Source: Neoarius graeffei
Taxonomy: Eukaryota; Chordata; Actinopteri; Siluriformes; Ariidae
Direction of reading: 5' to 3'
Assembly: GCF_027579695.1 (NCBI RefSeq)
Contig: NC_083570.1
Location: 12,135,051-12,199,050 of the forward strand
Length of the DNA: 64,000 bases
Within the stretch, counting starts at the first letter, position 1. Each line of letters begins with the position of its first letter. The position numbers and the translations under genes were made by a program. This document shows positions 13,869 to 25,699 of this stretch, one piece after another. The notes below the pieces were generated by a model. It searched no databases, had not been told where the DNA came from, and worked only from the letters and a program-made list of their open reading frames with translations.

Positions 13869-14013
13869 TACATTTTCCTGTAAGACATGTACCGTCAGCC
13901 TTCTATACATTAATGTTTTATTTTATTCCAGTACTTAATTTTCTGTCGATCATATTAATTTCATAAGTAGTCTGATCATGTGAATTTCTTAATAATTATC
14001 ATGAACATTAACA

Positions 14014-14652
14014 TTGGCTAATGTTAATGTTCATGAGTCCACCATCAGGAGAACACTGAACAACAATGGTGTGCATGGCAGGGTTGCAAGGAGAAAGCCA
14101 CTGCTCTCCAAAAAGAACATTGCTGCTCGTCTGCATTTTGCTAAAGATCACGTAGACAAGCCAGAAGGCTATTGGAAAAATGTTTTGTGGACAGGTGAGA
14201 CCAAAATAGAACATTTTGGTTTAAATGAGAAGTGTTATGTTTGGAGAAAGGAAAACACTGCATTCCAGCATAAGAACCTTATCCCATCTGTGAAACATGG
14301 TGGTGGTAGTATCATAGTTTGGGGCTGTTTTGCTGCATCTGGGCCAGGACGGCTTGCCATCGTTGATGGAACAATGAATTCTGAATTATACCAGCAAATT
14401 CTAAAGGAAAATGTCAGGACATTTGTCCATGAACTGAATCTCAAGAGAAGGTGGGTCATGCAGCAAGACAACGACCCTAAGCACACAAGTTGTTCTACCA
14501 AAGAATGGTTAAAGAAGAATAAAGTTTATGTTTTGGAATGGCCAAGTCAAAGTCCTGACCTTAATCCAATCGAAATGTTGTGGAAGGACCTGAAGCAAGC
14601 AGTTCATGTGAGGAAACCCACCAACATCCCAGAGTTGAAGCCTAGGGCGTAA
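14014..14652 (+). pseudogene. Tc1 transposase, C-terminal two-thirds, split
   Basis: The open frame carries the second DNA-binding region ([20 protein letters not shown]) and the catalytic core, with QQDNDPKH and SPDLNPIEMLWKDL visible. The first catalytic aspartate motif reads WTGETKIE instead of WSDETKIE, so the first acidic residue appears to be glycine. The last codons here (after PTNIPELK) belong to an inserted element. The true C-terminus resumes at about 16089 and ends before 16210 ([13 protein letters not shown] wording). Confidence 0.82.
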
Positions 14653-16080
14653 TTTTGGGTAGGGACGCTAGGGCCGTGTCCCTACCAATATTCAGCCGCT
14701 ACTGTGTAATCACGATCAATAAAACCGATGTCCTAACCTGAGCAATGATTATATGGCACACACATGGTTAAATGTATGACACTGCTAATAATCCCCCCTC
14801 TAATGTAGATATCATTCTCTGATTAGCTACCTGTTTCTTGCTAACTTACATGGTTGGCTATCCCAGTTGTCACTCCATCTGCTGTAAAAGCAGCACACTT
14901 CCCACAGCAGCCGTGACTACCCGCCCATCAACCCCCCGTATCTGACACGTACACACCTGACCTACCCCACGCACCCCCCACTCTCCGTCAGCCTACAAAT
15001 TGAGCTGGACTTCCATGTCCATGCATGCTTGCCCTACGACTCGCATGCTGACTTGAGTATCATGGATGACGGCCCCCCTCCCAAGAAATGAGGCATTCAT
15101 TCATTCTTCTTCAAAGTCAAGAATGTAAGTGCAGGGTTTCCGTCGAGCTTTAAAAACTCAACAAAATCCTTTTGATGTATGGAAACCCTTCATAAAAGTA
15201 TTGCTGCGGCTCCTTAGGCAGGTTTAGCAACGTGACAGGACGCATCAGAGCTAGGCTACTGCATAGCTGCAGAGAAAATGAATGCTGGAGCAATGTAACT
15301 TGGTGTTCAATAATATCCTCGATGAATGAATGTTAATGGTTTTACAGAATGTAAGTAGTCAGATGTAGGCTACTGCATGGCCATGCAGATGTGCGACTTG
15401 CATTTCAGAATCAACAGCCGCTGAGTCCACCGTTTTACAGAGACCTCTTTCTACTACTAGGCTAGGCACAACAAATCCATGGGCCTTTACTACAGACGAA
15501 TATTGGTAACTGCAGCATGTTTGGTTCTTTCAAATAGGAGCAACCAGTGTAAACTAATTTGCTTGTGTTTATGTTTGAGTATCAGTAACCAACACATTTA
15601 CATTCCATTTATGTGTACTTACATGTTACGTGTTGTAGTTATGTGTTTCAGTATGTTGCACTTTTGCAGCCCTTAACATCCTGCATGAGTAAAGCTGAGA
15701 ACTCCTTGAGTTTCATTACATGACGTTACAGTACATTTAGCTGACGCTTTTATCCAAAGTGACTTACTGTTACTATTTTGGTACAGGGTATTGGTTACAG
15801 TCCCTGGAGCAATGCTGGGTTAGGTGCCTTGCTCAAGGGCACTTCAGCCATGGATGGAGATGTAGGGAGAGGTAAGGGTGAGATTTGAACCTGCAACTCT
15901 GGGATCCAAAGACCAACTCCCTAACCATTAGGCCACGGCTGCCCTCCTTAACCTATAAGATCTGCAGGACATGAAATTATGATTGCTAATGGAACAAAAA
16001 AAAAAAAAAACACCTTTCGGAAGCTCTGCCTTGGATCACTTTTGTGTCCCCACCAATGTCAAAATCAAAGTTGCTCCCTT
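14641..16080. mobile_element. hAT-like non-autonomous insertion
   Basis: It interrupts the Tc1 transposase exactly, and removing it restores continuity with the homologous copy at 55.6-57.3 kb. It is flanked by an 8-bp duplication with one mismatch (agttgaag / ggttgaag), the length typical of hAT. The ends are only loosely inverted: agggcgtaattttg against agggagcaactttg. No transposase is visible inside. A SINE lies within it at 15727-15947. Confidence 0.6.
15727..15947 (-). mobile_element. tRNA-derived SINE (tttatccaaagtgactta family)
   Basis: On the minus strand it starts with a tRNA-like head (A box tggcctaatggttaggg, B box ggttcaaatctc). On the plus strand its other end reads acatttagctgacgctttta, a common fish repeat word. 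It lies inside the hAT-like insertion, which gives three levels of nesting here. Confidence 0.7.
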
Positions 16081-16429
16081 GGTTGAAGCTGTTCTGTACG
16101 GAGGAATGGGCTAAAATTCCTCCAAGCCGGTGTGCAGGACTGATCAACAGTTACCGCAAATGTTTAATTGCAGTTATTGCTGCACAAAGGGTTCACACCA
16201 GATACTGAAAGCAAAGGTTCACATACTTTTGCCACTCACAGATATGTAATATTGGATCATTTTCCTCAATAAATAAATGACCAAGTATAATATTTTTGTC
16301 TCATTTGTTTAACTGGGTTCTCTTTATCTACTTTTTGGACTTGTGTGAAAATCTGATGATGTTTTAGGTCATATTTATGCAGGAATATAGAAAATTCTAA
16401 AGGGTTCACAAACTTTCAAGTGCCACTGT

Positions 16430-16705
16430 ATAAGTTTACTTGTGGTATACTTACAGTACAAAATAAAAATTACTAGTTGTATACTCAAAGTTTACTTCTC
16501 TTAGACTTAAAGTATACTTTTTATAAACTAAAAGTGGGCCAATTTAGTCCCAAGAAGTATTAGATTAGTTTACTTACAAGTATACTGTAAATGCATTGAG
16601 ATCAGTATACTTGGTACACAAAAGTATACTTAAGGAAATATACTTTAACTTTACCTAAGTATATTTAATAAAATGAACTTGAAGTATACTTCTTTTTGAT
16701 AAGGG
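16430..16705. repeat. AGTATACTT-rich repeat
   Basis: The nonamer agtatactt or a close variant recurs at least eight times in under 300 bp, in both orientations. It ends with cttctttttgataaggga. This resembles a miniature transposon built from short inverted words. No coding frame is seen. Confidence 0.55.
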
Positions 16706-16894
16706 AAGTCAGGAGACTTGGTGGGTGTGGCATTGTGGGATTGATTTTGACACGGTGTGACATCATAACCAACTGGTTAGGGCTAAACCAATTGATTTGC
16801 TAACAGTATGGTTAAATTAGCTTCAAAAAACGATTGGTTAACTAACGGCAAGTTAAAATTTTAGTGGATGGTTACAGGTTAACCTACCTTTAAA

Positions 16895-17290
16895 ATAATC
16901 ATGTTTTAAACAACTGGATCCTGGTTATTTATGCAGTGACCCAGTGAGCCAATCGTGTGGCAGCTGGACAAAGCATAGACACAGGTCAAGAGCGTCATCA
17001 AACATCAGAACGAAGAAAAGATATGATCTTTGTGAGTTTGGGGTTTTCACACACGACAGTCTCAAGAGTTTCCCCAGGATCAGGATGGTGCGAAAAACAA
17101 AAAACACTGAATGAGTGATTCTTGCTGATAAGACAGAGGTCTGAGGAAAACAATTTGCCAAGCAGGATTCAGCAACTCGAAAATAATCACTCTTTACAAC
17201 CGTGGTGAGCAGAAAAGCATCTCAGGATGAGTTCAACAAGAATCTGATGCTATTGTGAGCGCGGAAATGGGACAGGTGAAGATTAGGGAT
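16895..17290 (+). mobile_element. Decayed DNA-transposon repeat, second copy
   Basis: This is the plus-oriented partner of the repeat at 5426-5870. It shares, in order, ccaatcgtgtggcagc, ttttcacacacgacagtctc, atggtgcgaaaaacaaaaaac and cagaaaagcatctcagg. A broken frame reads GFSHTTVSRV and WCEKQKT. Confidence 0.5.
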
Positions 17291-17399
17291 GCATGGTTTG
17301 ATGTACCGTGCATTCTGAGATGCTCTACAGTTGGAAAGAGTACTTGTTTGTTTGTTTGTCTGGCTATTGTCCTCTGACGGCTCTCATCACCTCCTGCAG

Positions 17400-17472
17400 A
17401 ATTGTTCCTCGCTGGATGGAGATGTGGATCTGGAGGTGGTTGTGGAAACTCTGAAGCTCCTGACTTGTATCT
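17400..17472 (+). other. Isolated exon-like segment
   Basis: A pyrimidine-rich tract ending ctcctgcag precedes a 73-nt stretch that ends in a good donor, tct/gtaaga. One frame is open and reads as acidic and hydrophobic residues (LDGDVDLEVVVETLKLLTC). I do not recognise the product, and a second frame is also open, so this may be chance. No neighbouring exon was found within several kilobases. Confidence 0.22.
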
Positions 17473-18420
17473 GTAAGACTTGAACTGATTGGATAAATTG
17501 TATGAATGTGTTTGTTAGCTTGCTAATGAGGAATTGCATATCATTAGCACATTTTGTCAGAAGCTGAGTTTAATGGCAATGCTCTCTTTTGCCCCCTAGT
17601 GGAGAATTTATTCAAATCTATTACGAGATGATTTTGATTTAGTATAGGATTCGAAGGTTTATCGAGGACTCTGTCCTTGTAATCATTTACTACTACCACT
17701 ACTCACTCTCTCTCTCTCTCTCTCTCTGTTTTCATTCACAGACATGGTTAGCATTTTGACTGTTACAATGCTGTGCTCCTCTCAGTGCCTAAGGGACAAA
17801 TGGCCTCAAGGTGTACATAAGTATTCACCCCCCTTTCCAACACCAACCAATCTTAATATTTAAACACGCTTGCACAGGCCGTGCTGTTAATTGGGCATTA
17901 GACACTGACCCACGCCAAATCTGCTTCTCCTTATCCACTCGCATACGCAATGATGTAACACACCACTCCACAAACACTTCCTTAATTCGATTAGAAAATG
18001 TTTCAGCTTTAAAAGTCGACAATAAGACCTAGTTTTTGTGAAATGAAAATGTTCCTAGGTCTTGCTAATCTGATTAGCAGACTTTTTTGAAGATGCACAA
18101 AGGCATAGAATCTCAAATGAAATGTTTTTAGAGTGATTACTTTCAAGACTAGAGATTTAATGTGGTCTGTGTTATAAAAGAAAGCATTAATAATAAAAAA
18201 AAGACTCTAGTGAGGTGTCTTGTGCAATTAGCATTGAATCAGTAAAAAAAGTGATGCTTTTAATCCAAACTGCTCTCCTAAACTCTGTGAAAAAGTGCAT
18301 TTGAAAAGAAATATCTTGACGTTATTCACAGTGGAATTGAAAATTTTCAGCAGTTTTAGCCGACAGTTTGGGAAATGCAGACTGTGTAATAACAGTGCCA
18401 TGAATATTTCAATGTAGGAA
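17473..18420. other. No gene recognised
   Basis: AT-rich unique-looking sequence with a (CT)n run at about 17705-17727. Overlapping ORFs on both strands near 17811-18032 have no recognisable motif. Confidence 0.4.
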
Positions 18421-18423
18421 TTC

Positions 18424-19132
18424 AAATGGATGGATGGATGGATGGATGGATGGATGGATGGATGGATGGAAAGATGAAAAGGTGAAAAGATGGGCAAAAT
18501 AAATGGATCAGTGGATGGAAAATATTTGAGAACAATGGAAAGTGCTGAAATGTACAGATAGATACAGCTACATGGCTGGGAAACATGGATGAAATGATGG
18601 GTGGACAAAATAAATAAACTTGCCAATGGATGGATAAATATGTAGATGGATGGATGAAAAGATGGGGAGATGGACATATATGAGTGGATCAATCTATGGA
18701 TGGATGGATAGATGGACAGATGAATGAAAGAATAAATGGATGTATGGACAGGCAGACAGATGGATGGCCTGATGGATGGATGAAAGAATGGCGAGATGGA
18801 TATAGAATGGACAGATGGATGGATGGATAGACAGATGGATGGACAGATGGATGGATTGACAGATGAATGGAAGAATGAATGGATGTATGGACAGGTGGAC
18901 AGATGGTTGGACAGATGGATGGACTGATTGATGGATGGAAGAATGGACAGATGGGTGGATGGATGCATAGATGAATGGATAGACCAACGGATGGATGGAA
19001 GAATGGACAGACAGATGAATGGATGGATGGGCCAATGGATAAATGGATGGATGGATGGATGGATGGATGGATGGGCTAATGAACAGATGGAAGAATGGAC
19101 AGATGGATGGATGGATGGATGGATGGATGGGT
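18424..19132. repeat. GGAT/ATCC satellite block 1
   Basis: Pure and interrupted ggat arrays with variant words such as gacagatggatgg and gaatggacagatgg. The minus strand translates as long Ile-His-Pro-Ser repeats and the plus strand as Met-Asp-Gly-Trp repeats. These open frames arise from the repeat unit (12 bp encodes four residues in phase) and are not genes. Confidence 0.92.
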
Positions 19133-20395
19133 GTTTATATTTATGGGTTTATTTTTAATGAATCACATACTTTTTACATTCTTTTTATACTGTATTTATT
19201 CATGTATTTTAAATCCCCCCCCCAAAAAAATTAATTGGTGTCTTAAAACTTCTAGAAAAATCTCTTTTCACAGACGTTTATGGCCGCAGTCTCACACTTT
19301 CCAACATTCTCAATGGGATTCAGACCGGGGAAAAAAACATTATCGTTCTGCTGACCAAGTGTTATCTTGCTAGTTTTAAGTATTTAACAGACTGCAATGT
19401 TTGCTGATGTTTTGCTCCATCCGTCTGTCCGTCCTTCGGTTTTAACAAGCTGCTCAGTCCGTGCTGAGGAGCGACCTCACGGCACCGTGACGCGTCACTT
19501 AAGGGACGATAAACTGTTAGACACCAAATATATCACTCATGATATTTACGGCAAAACGTTTTCCTGTTGTCTCGGCTGAGCACAGGGACGTTATCATTTT
19601 ATTTTATTTATTAATCTTTTTGACTGGAGCTTTCAGGTGATTCACTGTAGATTTGTTGAGCAGACGGATCTTTTTTCCAGGTCGTTTTGCTCTTGATGAT
19701 TTAATCTGAACAAATTGGACGTGTGTTAAATAGCTCTTACAATGACAAATACGATAAGATTGTTTCAAGATATGAAGGTTTATGTGATGCATTTTTGTTT
19801 AAATTATCTCAATTTAAATATTCAAAGCATGTCAGAAATTGACCCCAGCAGTATGGAGATGTAATGAGATGAGAATGAGATGTTTGTTATTAAATGTTAG
19901 AACTATCTAATAAAAAGCTAAATGTTAAATAATGATCTTTATCCCCTTAATAATTCATCACTTTGGGTGTTTTACAGTGAACACCAGTACAGTGTGAGTC
20001 TGAGTCTCGTATCCGTTTATCTCCAGGGTTAATGTTTTCACCCTCCTGCCCCCGAGAGCGAGCAGTGAACATGTTCCACCCCGATTCAGCGTTCCTTATT
20101 GAACTGATATTTCACACACTGCTACTAATCGCGAATAAACCCGAACCAAACAAAAGCTTTTTTTAACAGGCAGTATGTGTCTCCAAATTAAAGAGCAAAA
20201 TTTACATTTCTGAACTTTCATAGTTCATAAACAATTATTAACCGTTGAAGAGAAATGTGTGTAAATCTTTACATTAACTCACAGACTACACTTTAGATGA
20301 AAATGTGAAGGATGCTGTTTTGAGACGGACAAAACGTTCAGGCGATGAAAGAGTTAATAATTAACCACATCCAACACGATAAAATAACCAAGAGG
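19133..20395. other. No gene recognised between satellite blocks
   Basis: Moderately AT-rich sequence with no supported exon. Confidence 0.4.
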
Positions 20396-21832
20396 CTCTA
20401 CAGACAGACAGACAGACAGACAGATAGATATAGAATTAATGAACAAACCAATGGATGGATGAATTGATGAAAATGGAGAAATGGACATAAGTAAATAAAT
20501 AAATAAATAAATAAATAGACCAATCCAAAAGTGGATGGATGGATGGATGGATGGATGGATGGATGGATGGATGGATGGATGGATGGATGAAGAAATGTAC
20601 ATAAAAATAGAGAGATTGTTGGATGGATGCATGAAAAGATAAAAAGATGTACATAAAAATGGAGTGATGGATGGATGGATAGATGGGTGGATGGATGAAA
20701 AGATGAACCTAAAACTGGAGTGATGGATGGATGGATGGATTAAAAGATGTACCTAAAAATGGAGTGCTAGTTGCATGCATGGCTGGATGGATGAAAAGAT
20801 GAAGAAATGTATATAAAAATGGAGTAATGGATGGATGATAGAAGGATGAAAAGCTGAAGATATGTACATAAAAATGAGTGATGGATGGATGCATGCATGG
20901 ATGGAAGAAAAAAATGAAGCGATGTACCTAAAACTGGAGGGATGGATGGATGGATGGATGGATGGATGGAAAAATGAAGAGATGTACCTAAAACTGGAGT
21001 GATGGATGGACGGATGGATGAAGAAATGAAAAGATGTGCATAAATGTGGAGGGAGGGAGGGAGGGAGGGAGGGAGGGATGGATGGCTGGATGGATGGCTG
21101 GATGGATGGATGAAAAGATGATGAGATGTACATAAAAATGAAGGGATGAATGGATGGAAGGTTGAAAAGCTGAAGATATGGACATAAAAATGGAGTGATG
21201 GATGGATGCATGGATGGATGGAAGAAAAAATGAAGCGATGTACCTAAAACTGGAGTGATAGATAGATGGATGTATGGATTGATGTATGGATGTATGGATG
21301 AAGAGATGTACTTAAAACTGGAGTGACGGATGGATGGACGTATGGATGGATGGATGGAAAAATGAAGCGATGTACCTAAAATTGGAGTGATGGATAGATG
21401 GACGTATGGATGGATTTATGAAGAGATGTACTTAAAACTGGATGGATGGATGGATGGATGGATGGATGGATGGATAAATGAAAAGATGTGCATAAAAATG
21501 GAGTGATGGATGGACAGATGGATGAAAAGATGATGAGATGCACATAAGAATGAAGGGATGAATGGATGGAAGGATGAAAAGCTGAAGATATGTACATAAA
21601 AATGGAGTGATGGATGGATGAAAAGATGACGAGATGTACCGTACATAAAAATGGATGGATGGACAGTATCTGATAATAGTGAAAATGACAGACAGGATGG
21701 ATGGATATTGGAATAATACTCATTATAGATGACAAAATGGTGTGAGGTAGAGGAGGAGAAAAGAAAATAGTTTAATTCAATTAACAGATGGATGGATGGA
21801 TGGATGGATGGATGGATGGATGGATGGATAAT
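20396..21832. repeat. GGAT satellite block 2 with 60- to 70-bp higher-order units
   Basis: After short (ACAG)n and (AAAT)n runs, units of the form gatggatggatgaaaagatgaagagatgtacataaaaatggagt recur many times with small changes (cctaaaactggag against cataaaaatggag). There is an (AGGG)n patch at about 21055-21078 and pure ggat at about 21786-21829. Confidence 0.88.
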
Positions 21833-22044
21833 ATCCCAAAGATGGTGGCGGGATATGGTAGAAAGTGATGGGAGAGAAATGTTACAGGAGAGTGAAAAAG
21901 TAGAAAGAAGAGACGCCACATGGGTTAAAAACTGTGAAAAGCAAAAGACAAGAAGAAGTGAGTGGTGGAGGAAGGAGTGGAGAAGAAATGGAGAGAATAA
22001 GAGCGTAGGGAAGGAGAGGGCAAAGAGAAGCCAGTGTAGAGTAC

Positions 22045-22100
<56 letters not shown>

Positions 22101-23255
22101 CATTAATGTGTGAGAGCAACTCCAGCAGCCAGCTGTCAATCACTCATCCATCCACCTGACTAATTGGCTTCTTACCCTCTGTGCTCGCGGCTCGAGTGCT
22201 AACCGCTCGCCTCTGGCGAAAAATGCAGATGAGCGCGAGAGAAGCCGAGTGGCGGAGGGAGGGAGCGAGGGAGCGGGAGCACGGGAGAGGAGAGAAGGAA
22301 AACTGCAGCTTTAGTTAATTATCTGTCTGAGGCGGTGTGTCCGACAGCGGCCCACACAGCGCACTTATGCTAAACAGCAAAGCATCCTGGGAATTGGAGT
22401 GACAGCTCATTTTCCTCCTGCAATTTTATATGAAAGGAGGAGCGCACACCTCTTCTCCTCCACACCTTCTCTGCTTTCTTTCTCTACCTGTCTTCCCCTA
22501 ACCCGAATCTTCCCTCTTTCCATCTCTCTCTCTCTCTGCCCTCTCTCGTGGGATCTCGGTGTGTTAGCTGTCACCGACATGGTGCTCCCTCTCTCCCTCT
22601 CTCCCTCGTTCTCTCACTCCTCCACTGACAGCGGCTTGTTGACAAACGCCAGCAGTCATCTGGGCACCCTGGGAAATCTCTGCCACCATTTTGTCAGCAG
22701 AATGACAGAAGCTGTTAATGTCTCAAATTCTCGGCGTGACAGAGAGCCGTCTTGTTGACAGTGTTTGACACTCCGCTCTCAATTCATGTCCGCCATTTTA
22801 ATTCATTATATTTTTTTCCCCTTTTGCACCACTGCTAACCCCCCTAATCTCTCACACACACACACACCAGCTCTCTAACCCCTGTTTCTCTCTCTCAGTC
22901 AACACACACACACCGCTCAATTTGTCTGCATGTATTACCGAGACTAATGATTTTTTTTTCCCTTCCTGCTTTGGTTAATGAGAATTGTCTCCGCGTCCTG
23001 TTAAGAGTGAAATAAACCACCAGCTCCTGAGATCAATATGATTTACAACCGAAAACAAAGGACTGTCTTTTTTAAAAGGCACTCTTCATTTATTCCCTCG
23101 AGTTTGTTTTTCCTGTCAACTATATGATGAAGGGAAAATAAAACAAAAGGATGAGAGACTCCCCATGTACAAGAACAGCAGCTACAGAGGAATGGTGTGA
23201 TGATCCCTGGAATAGTATTGTTCTCTTCTTCGTGTCCACCTGAGTTTATTTACCA
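21833..23255. other. Mostly unique sequence, possible conserved non-coding DNA
   Basis: Apart from an (AG)n run (about 22047-22098), CT-rich patches and short CA runs, this is non-repetitive. It contains TAATTA-type words in a GC-mixed background (for example ctttagttaattatctgtc near 22310, and gttaatgagaattgtctcc near 22974). That texture is typical of conserved non-coding elements, but I cannot show conservation. No exon is supported. Confidence 0.3.
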
Positions 23256-23261
23256 AAAAGA

Positions 23262-23404
23262 GGATGGATGGATGGATGGATGGATGGATGGATGGATGGA
23301 TGGATGGATGGATGGATGGATGGATGGATGGATGGATGGATGGATGGATGGATGGATGGATGGATGGATGGATGGATGGATGGATGGATGGATGGATGGA
23401 TGGA
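23262..23404. repeat. Pure (GGAT)n, about 36 units
   Basis: An uninterrupted ggat array of about 143 bp, the cleanest in the window. Confidence 0.95.
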
Positions 23405-24865
23405 ATTAGAAGGGAGTGTTGGATGAGATGGGATGGATGGATTGATGGACAGATGGATAGGATTAATTGTAATGGTCTGGGATACAATTGGATGAGATGG
23501 ATGGATTGATGGATAGATCATGGAGATGGAGGCTAGGAAATGTTGGCATGGGATGGATATGATGGAAGGAGGTGACGTGATGGTGGATGGATGGAATACG
23601 GGAATAGATAAATGGGAAGGGGGATGGATGGAAAGGATCGATGTATTGGTGATGGATTGATGGAAGGATAATAGCGATGAATGCTAGGAAATGTTGAAAG
23701 GATGTGATGGATGGAATAGGTGAATAGATAAATGGGATGGATGGATGGATGGATGGATGGATGGATGGAATCAATGTTTTGGGGATGGATTGATGGATGG
23801 ATAATAGAGATGGATACTAGGAAATGTTGGAAGGATGTGACAGATGGAATGAGTGAATAGATAAATGGGATGGATGGATGGATGGATGGATGGAAAGGAT
23901 AGATGTTTTAGTGATGGATAGATAATAGCAATGAATGCTAGGAAATGTTGAAAGGATGTGATGGATGGAATAGGTGAATAGATAAATGGGAAAGGAGATG
24001 GATGGATGGATGGATGGATAGGATCAATGTTTTGGGGATGGATACTAGGAAATGTTGGAAGGATGTGACGATGGAATGAGTGAATAGATAAATGGGATGG
24101 ATGGAAAGGATAGATGTTTTAGTGATGGATGGATAGGAAGAAATTAATGTGATTGCATGGATGGATGGATGAAAAGGATCAATGTTTTGGTGATGGACTG
24201 ATGAATAGATAATAGTGATAAACACTAGGAAATGTTGAAAGGATGTGATGATGGAATAGGTGAATAGATAAATGGGAAGAGGGATGGATGGATAATAGAG
24301 ATGGAAGCTAGGAAATGTTGGAAGGATGTGACTGATGGAATGAGTGAACCGATAAATGGGATAGATGTTTTGGTGGTGGATGGATAGAAGGTAATGAATG
24401 TGATTGCATGGATGGATGGAAAGGATGAATAACGATGAACGCTAGGAAATGTTGAAAGGATGTGATGGATGGAAGAGGTGAATAGATAAATGGGAAACAG
24501 GATGGATGGATAGGAAGAAATGAATGTGATTGCATAGATGGATGGTGATGATGCTTGGAAATGTTGGCATGGCATGGATATGATGGAAGGAGGTGATGTG
24601 ATGGTGAATAGGTGGAATGCATGAATAGATAAATGGATAGAGGGACAGATGGAAAGGATTGATGTTTTGGTGATGGATGGATGGATGGATGGATGGATAG
24701 GAAAAAAATAAATGGATGGGATGTGGCTGGGGTGAATTGGAAGCGAGATGAGAGGAGGAATCAGTATGGGATTCGTTCAGATAGGAGTGATGGATGGAGA
24801 AAAGGATGGATGCGAGAAAATGGTAATGGGAGAATGGAACGGATGGATGGAAGCCTCCAGATGAT
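23405..24865. repeat. GGAT satellite block 3 with long higher-order units
   Basis: Units of roughly 110-140 bp repeat about ten times. Each contains ctaggaaatgttgaaagg, atgtgatggatggaat, gtgaatagataaatggga and atcaatgttttggtgatgg separated by ggat runs. This is a satellite in which a composite unit has been amplified. Confidence 0.85.
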
Positions 24866-25199
24866 CATCATCTTCCTTTCGAACTCCTTCTGTGTTATGT
24901 TTTGCCCGATGGCATGTTCCGTGATGAGTTGGTCAGAAGGGGTTGATTGATTCTCCAGGAGTCATGGAGACATCTTTGGGTTTCAGGATTGAGGAAGTGA
25001 CGTTGGTGTGGGAGTGACTCGGGCTGTTGCAACCCAAGGGAGGACCAAGAAGGGGTGCACTAACTTTACTGTAGCTAGAAACGGATAAAAAGTACACCGC
25101 TTCATCACACCACGGAAAAGCTGATTGATTTTTAATTCCTTAATATAGGAGAGCGTCTCGGGGAAAAAGAAAAAGTGAGGAGGGAGGAAAAGAAAACAC

Positions 25200-25510
25200 A
25201 CACGCGCTTTAATGCACGCGCTCGCAAGTTTCAGCAGGTGCAGAGAGGAGAGGAGAGGAGAGGAGAGGAGGATGAAAGTCTCTCTGTGTGTCTGTAAGTG
25301 ACGGGGCTGAGAGCAGCGCGTCAGGAACAGATTTGTACCGACAGCACCGGGTGCATTCTCCCGTCAAACGCCATAAAAAGGGCGCGCGGGAAGTGATCAA
25401 AGTGGCGCGCGCTGCTGTTACAGCTGCGGAGGAAAACCGGGGGCTCGCGCTCAGCTCAGCACCCCGCCGTCTCTCGCGCGTGGAGGCGGGTTTGAAGGTT
25501 GGTTAAAACA
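25200..25510 (+). promoter_or_regulatory. CpG-dense promoter-like island
   Basis: CpG dinucleotides are dense (gcgcgcgggaag, ggcgcgcgctgc, ctctcgcgcgtgg) in an otherwise CpG-poor region. A TATA-like word, ccataaaaagggc, sits at about 25370-25382. An ATG at 25272 is followed by a donor-like gtaagt at about 25294. No downstream exon was found, so whether a gene starts here is open. Confidence 0.35.
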
Positions 25511-25686
25511 ACACAACACAAAAACAATCCCCCTCCCCCACACACACCACAACAACAACAACATTTATTTACATCTCTTTACATTTTTATCCTGCAACAC
25601 ACACACACTTCAAAACGGCTCTCATTATTATTATTATTATTATTATTAACAACTGTATGAAGCTAGATTCACTAGAAAGGAGCTCC

Positions 25687-25699
25687 GTTGCTTAGCAAC
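25687..25699. promoter_or_regulatory. RFX-type X-box, unit 1
   Basis: The palindrome GTTGCTTAGCAAC fits the RFX X-box consensus (GTNRCC/GTTGC half-site plus RGYAAC). An ETS-type CCGGAAGTG follows within about 12 bp. Identical sites recur at 26346, 28155 and 28790. Confidence 0.55.

Larger units (their letters stand above)
14001..16428 (+). mobile_element. Tc1 element (agtggtgcttgaaagtttg family), 5'-truncated
   Basis: It is homologous to the complete copy at 55645-57255 but lacks the left end and the first part of the transposase. The right end is intact (ttcaagtgccactg followed by TA). The left breakpoint is a 15-bp fold-back (14001-14015 against 14020-14034, loop ggct). A separate element of about 1.44 kb splits the 3' part of the transposase at 14641-16080. 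Confidence 0.85.

Noticed and set aside
18228..24622. Many ORFs of 60-246 aa made of Ile-His-Pro-Ser or Met-Asp-Gly-Trp repeats
   Set aside because: They are translations of the GGAT satellite on either strand; the repeat simply lacks stop codons in some frames.
23262..24865. CRISPR-like regular repeats
   Set aside because: Spacing and unit structure are those of a eukaryotic satellite, with no unique spacers and no cas genes.
25272..25293. ATG plus donor in the CpG island as a first coding exon
   Set aside because: Only seven codons before the gtaagt and no matching acceptor exon; kept only as a promoter-like island.
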